Assembly (NCBI GenBank): GCA_037349105.1 | Contig: JAYJMM010000039.1 | Coordinates: forward strand, 3,516,001-3,580,000 | From: Limnomonas spitsbergensis | Lineage: Eukaryota > Chlorophyta > Chlorophyceae > Chlamydomonadales | Length of the DNA stretch: 64,000 nucleotides | Reading direction: 5' to 3' | Shown: one piece after another, positions 63,001 through 64,000 of the stretch | Position numbering within the stretch: the first letter of the stretch is position 1 | How the letters are laid out: every line of letters starts with the position of its first letter | Position numbers and translations under genes: made by a program | The notes under the pieces: model-generated | What the model was told of the DNA's origin: nothing | Databases searched by the model: none | What the model saw: only the letters and a program-made list of their open reading frames with translations

Positions 63001-63934
63001 TTTATTCATGTGTGCATGCATGTATATCCTCTACCCATGCGTGCATGCATGTATTCTACCCAGGCATGCATGTATGTCTTCCACACAGGCGTGCATGCAA
63101 CATGCATGCATGCTTCACCCTAAACCCTTATCTAGATATGCATGCATGCATGCAACCAGGAGGTGTTTTCTCCGCCCACAAGAGGACAGTCCGAAACTGA
63201 CCGCAGGCCTCCTCTAAGTGTCAGCCCCCAGTTTGCCCCATTGGTTGCTGCTGAATGGCAGAGGCAGTCAAGTGTGCATTTAAACAAGCAATAAAATAGA
63301 CAGGACCCGCCCCTTCAGTGCGGGCTTAATCATGCAACCAGGAATGATTATCTCCCCCCTGATGAGAGGACAGTCTGAAACTGGTCAGCCTCCCCCTTCC
63401 TTTTTTAGGCCCGTGGCCATGCCGTGCCACGCCAGTGTCGAGTACATGCATCATGCTCCAGCCTTGACAAGTCATACGCCTGACAAGGCATGCACCAGTG
63501 CCCACATCATGCCCTGCAGCTGACATACCATATGTGCGACAGCCGACAGGGCATGCCCTGAAAAGGGCATGCGGCCATGCGAAGTTGGCCGGCATAAACT
63601 TGACAGGGCATGCACCTGACAGGGCACGTGCCCTTGGCTGGCATGCGCCTGACGGGCACGCGCCCCTAGACTAGGATAGCCCCTGACAGGGCACGCGCCC
63701 TTGGCCGGCATGCACACGTCCATTCCCCTTCTCGGGGCTTGTCCCTGACCGGCATGCATACGTCCATTCCCCTTGACCCAAACCTGGTACTTGGCACCTC
63801 CTCGTAGGCTTTCATGATGGCTCGGCCCCTTGACATGGCATACCCCTGGCCGGCAAGCACACATTCATACCCCTCGCCTCTCAACTTTTTGCTGAACACC
63901 GCCTGGCAGGCGTTGAGGGTGGCTGCGCCTGTGC
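51013..63934 (-). CDS. MYCBPAP-like ciliary protein, 5' end outside the window, eleven exons seen
   Basis: Exons: 63934-63784, 61567-61266, 59426-59243, 58117-57707, 57238-57073, 55693-55428, 54716-54553, 54184-54024, 53188-52939, 52280-51966, 51491-51013. Phases agree throughout (about 948 residues so far). The last joins give a beta-sandwich of ASH/MSP type: FGTAAIYYTWVEQP, GVILPGSTEKFTVVFRPTKP and GSFSQQWVLSTTP, followed by RILRNVEP..., DNWNGSVGDLRRMI and a C-terminal coiled segment ending RPPNIL. This succession is that of the MYCBP-associated protein family, associated with sperm flagella and the ciliary central apparatus. A flagellated alga would need it in the axoneme (inference). The exon at 63934-63784 joins in phase (..EEVPST-R-DQYKAQLSN) but is the least certain. 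Its start and earlier exons are beyond 64000 or unrecognised. Confidence 0.7.
51492..52938 (-). other. Two introns of the MYCBPAP-like gene (51492-51965, 52281-52938)
   Basis: Donors GTGAGT and GTGGGT, acceptors CGCAG and TGCAG. I see no exon copies or arrays here, unlike in other introns of this gene. Exon 52280-51966 between them carries a run of about 25 Ala codons. Confidence 0.5.
53205..53665. repeat. GCATGGGG minisatellite in a MYCBPAP-like intron
   Basis: Six to eight imperfect copies of a 60-70-base unit containing GGGATGTGCCTGGGGCCATG and TGAGTTGCATGGGGTGCATG. Non-coding. Confidence 0.8.
53840..54000. repeat. CCCCATGCA repeat next to the exon 54184-54024 donor
   Basis: About eight copies of a 17-25-base unit (GGCCCCATGCATAGCCCC) run up to within 25 bases of the donor. 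Confidence 0.75.
54717..55427 (-). repeat. Intron with copies of an exon acceptor edge and GGCTGAAGG repeats
   Basis: The start of exon 54716 (CCACGGGCTGCTCAACCCATCTGTGG on the plus strand in two overlapping halves) is echoed at about 54813-54851, 54945-54972 and 55256-55287 with acceptor-like CACAG. Between these lie 40-60-base repeats with GCTACATCGCGGCTA and GGCTGTTGGGGCCTGG. Confidence 0.7.
55694..57072 (-). other. Long MYCBPAP-like intron with exon echoes and TTTAGGG words
   Basis: A degenerate copy of the next exon's start (CCGCCGCTCCTCCTCCAGGCCG) lies at 55875-55900, and one of the preceding exon's end at about 56930-56985. Short GGTTTAGGGTT-type heptamer runs are at 55701-55730, 55970 and 56440-56550. 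Five CGCAACA(A)CAAGCTGCAACA-like repeats lie at 56000-56120. Confidence 0.65.
57239..57706 (-). other. MYCBPAP-like intron between exons 58117-57707 and 57238-57073
   Basis: Contains a two-copy repeat of about 55 bases with GAAATCCATCAT and GATTTGAACCCTGTT at 57310-57390. Otherwise featureless. Confidence 0.5.
57840..57960 (-). repeat. In-frame tandem repeat inside a MYCBPAP-like exon
   Basis: Two copies of a 54-base unit encode GGASGGMTGAGGGLTGVG-like residues, plus flanking partial units. It stays in frame, adding a Gly-rich loop to the protein. Confidence 0.8.
58118..58744 (-). other. MYCBPAP-like intron, 3' part
   Basis: Intron sequence. From about 58500 to 58740 it is rich in CCCCACCC words that repeat irregularly. 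No gene seen. Confidence 0.45.
58745..59140 (-). repeat. Three decayed copies of an exon donor edge
   Basis: The end of exon 59426-59243 (SMFSGLSAVIKEKPAAT plus donor) recurs at about 59090-59160 (the best preserved, also spanning the DAWERVVPVG codons), 58985-59035 and 58755-58800 (decayed). On the plus strand each begins with a CTCAC-type donor word. Confidence 0.85.
59440..59660. repeat. GGGAGG purine microsatellite
   Basis: Runs of GGGAGG on the plus strand are interrupted twice by a copy of AAAGCG.CAGGC.TGAGTCAAT. Likely to form G-quadruplexes on the non-template strand of the minus-strand gene. Confidence 0.85.
59911..60870. repeat. 17-bp satellite array, about 55 copies
   Basis: Tandem AACCCTGATCCCCTCCC units with few variants over 950 bases. 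The long Gly/Trp/Gln-rich open frames it yields in three minus frames are artefacts of the 17-base period being open in every frame. Confidence 0.95.
60910..61265 (-). repeat. 43-bp array carrying a splice donor of the MYCBPAP-like gene
   Basis: About eight copies of CTCACCCCGCTGCATCGTGA with CCTCAAACCCTAAACC follow the true exon end at 61266. The unit encodes the last residues FEVTMQRG and the donor GTGAGC, so the intron begins with nine near-identical donors spaced about 43 bases apart. Confidence 0.93.
61575..62085. repeat. Short repeats in the intron upstream of exon 61567
   Basis: At 61590-61745 GGCATTGGGTGTGGCAT-like words repeat. At 61925-62080 a unit of about 25-30 bases, GAGGCCTCGCTACTTTGGC, recurs six times. 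Confidence 0.75.
62450..62720. repeat. Two-copy imperfect repeat of about 170 bp
   Basis: The stretch ACACGGCCGGCAG...CTGAACCTTACCCGG at about 62450-62560 is repeated in decayed form at about 62635-62710. Both copies carry a CTGAACCTTACCC word. Confidence 0.6.
62770..63160. repeat. CATGCATG minisatellite
   Basis: About fourteen imperfect units of 25-32 bases, each with GCATGCATGTAT followed by TTTTAACCATGCG or CCTCTACCCATGCG. Alternating purine-pyrimidine sequence. Non-coding. Confidence 0.88.
63600..63780 (-). repeat. Repeats downstream of exon 63934-63784
   Basis: Imperfect units with GACAGGGCACGCGCCCTTGG and CCGGCATGCACACGTCCATT. The second resembles the middle of the adjoining exon (GYECVLAGQGY), so these may be decayed exon echoes. 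Confidence 0.55.
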
Positions 63935-64000
63935 CTGACATGCAAATACCGGTATCTGGCATGCGCACGCCCATGCCCGTTGCCTCGCACCTCGTGCTTA

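Noticed and set aside
62770..63160. CRISPR-like spaced repeats
   Set aside because: Units are contiguous and imperfect with no unique spacers, and the genome is eukaryotic. It is a minisatellite.

Overview
The window looks like nuclear DNA of a chlamydomonadalean (volvocine-type) green alga. The evidence is a pherophorin extracellular-matrix gene with a signal peptide and (Ser/Pro)n linkers, GC-rich intron-dense genes with GT-AG introns full of minisatellites, a predicted ciliary protein, and short TTTAGGG-type heptamers scattered through introns. Nothing bacterial or organellar (rRNA, tRNA, operons, CRISPR) was seen. All gene models were assembled by hand from splice signals, phase and protein continuity. 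Layout: 559-5324 (minus) is a four-exon pherophorin. 5200-9685 and 9686-14168 are two nearly identical copies of a 4.48-kb direct tandem duplication. Its edges cut the first exon of the pherophorin gene and the last intron of a P450 gene, so each gene has left an orphan terminal exon at the junction. 13979-21577 (minus) is a nine-exon cytochrome P450 of 524 residues. 21578-22313 is a divergent promoter region. 22314-28787 (plus) is a seven-exon, 457-residue acidic AT-hook protein of unknown function. 28788-30117 is intergenic with fold-back repeats. 51013-63934 (minus, 5' end outside the window) is an at least eleven-exon gene whose C-terminal half matches the MYCBPAP family of ciliary/sperm-axoneme proteins. 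The outstanding feature is a 19.84-kb retrotransposon at 30122-49964 (coding on minus). It has a perfect 4-bp target duplication (CTTG) and TG...CA ends. One reading frame, broken by a single in-frame TGA, spans 32161-48657 and encodes gag-like regions, CCHC knuckles, an aspartic-protease-like site, a Ty3/gypsy reverse transcriptase and RNase H, a cytosine-5 DNA methyltransferase-like domain, a DD35E integrase and a C-terminal PHD finger. The termini are not ordinary LTRs. They form the split direct repeat A1-internal-B1-A2-B2, an arrangement known from tyrosine-recombinase elements (PAT/TOC type), here joined to a DDE integrase. A primer-binding site abutting A1 is complementary to a stretch inside A1 itself (self-priming), and a purine tract abuts B1. 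Reverse transcription would therefore treat B-A as the LTR, while integration used the palindromic B/A junction as its ends. A second theme is that about half of the introns in all four host genes carry ladders or minisatellites made of decayed copies of the adjoining exon edge, often with the splice site included. This suggests that introns grow by tandem duplication across exon-intron boundaries.
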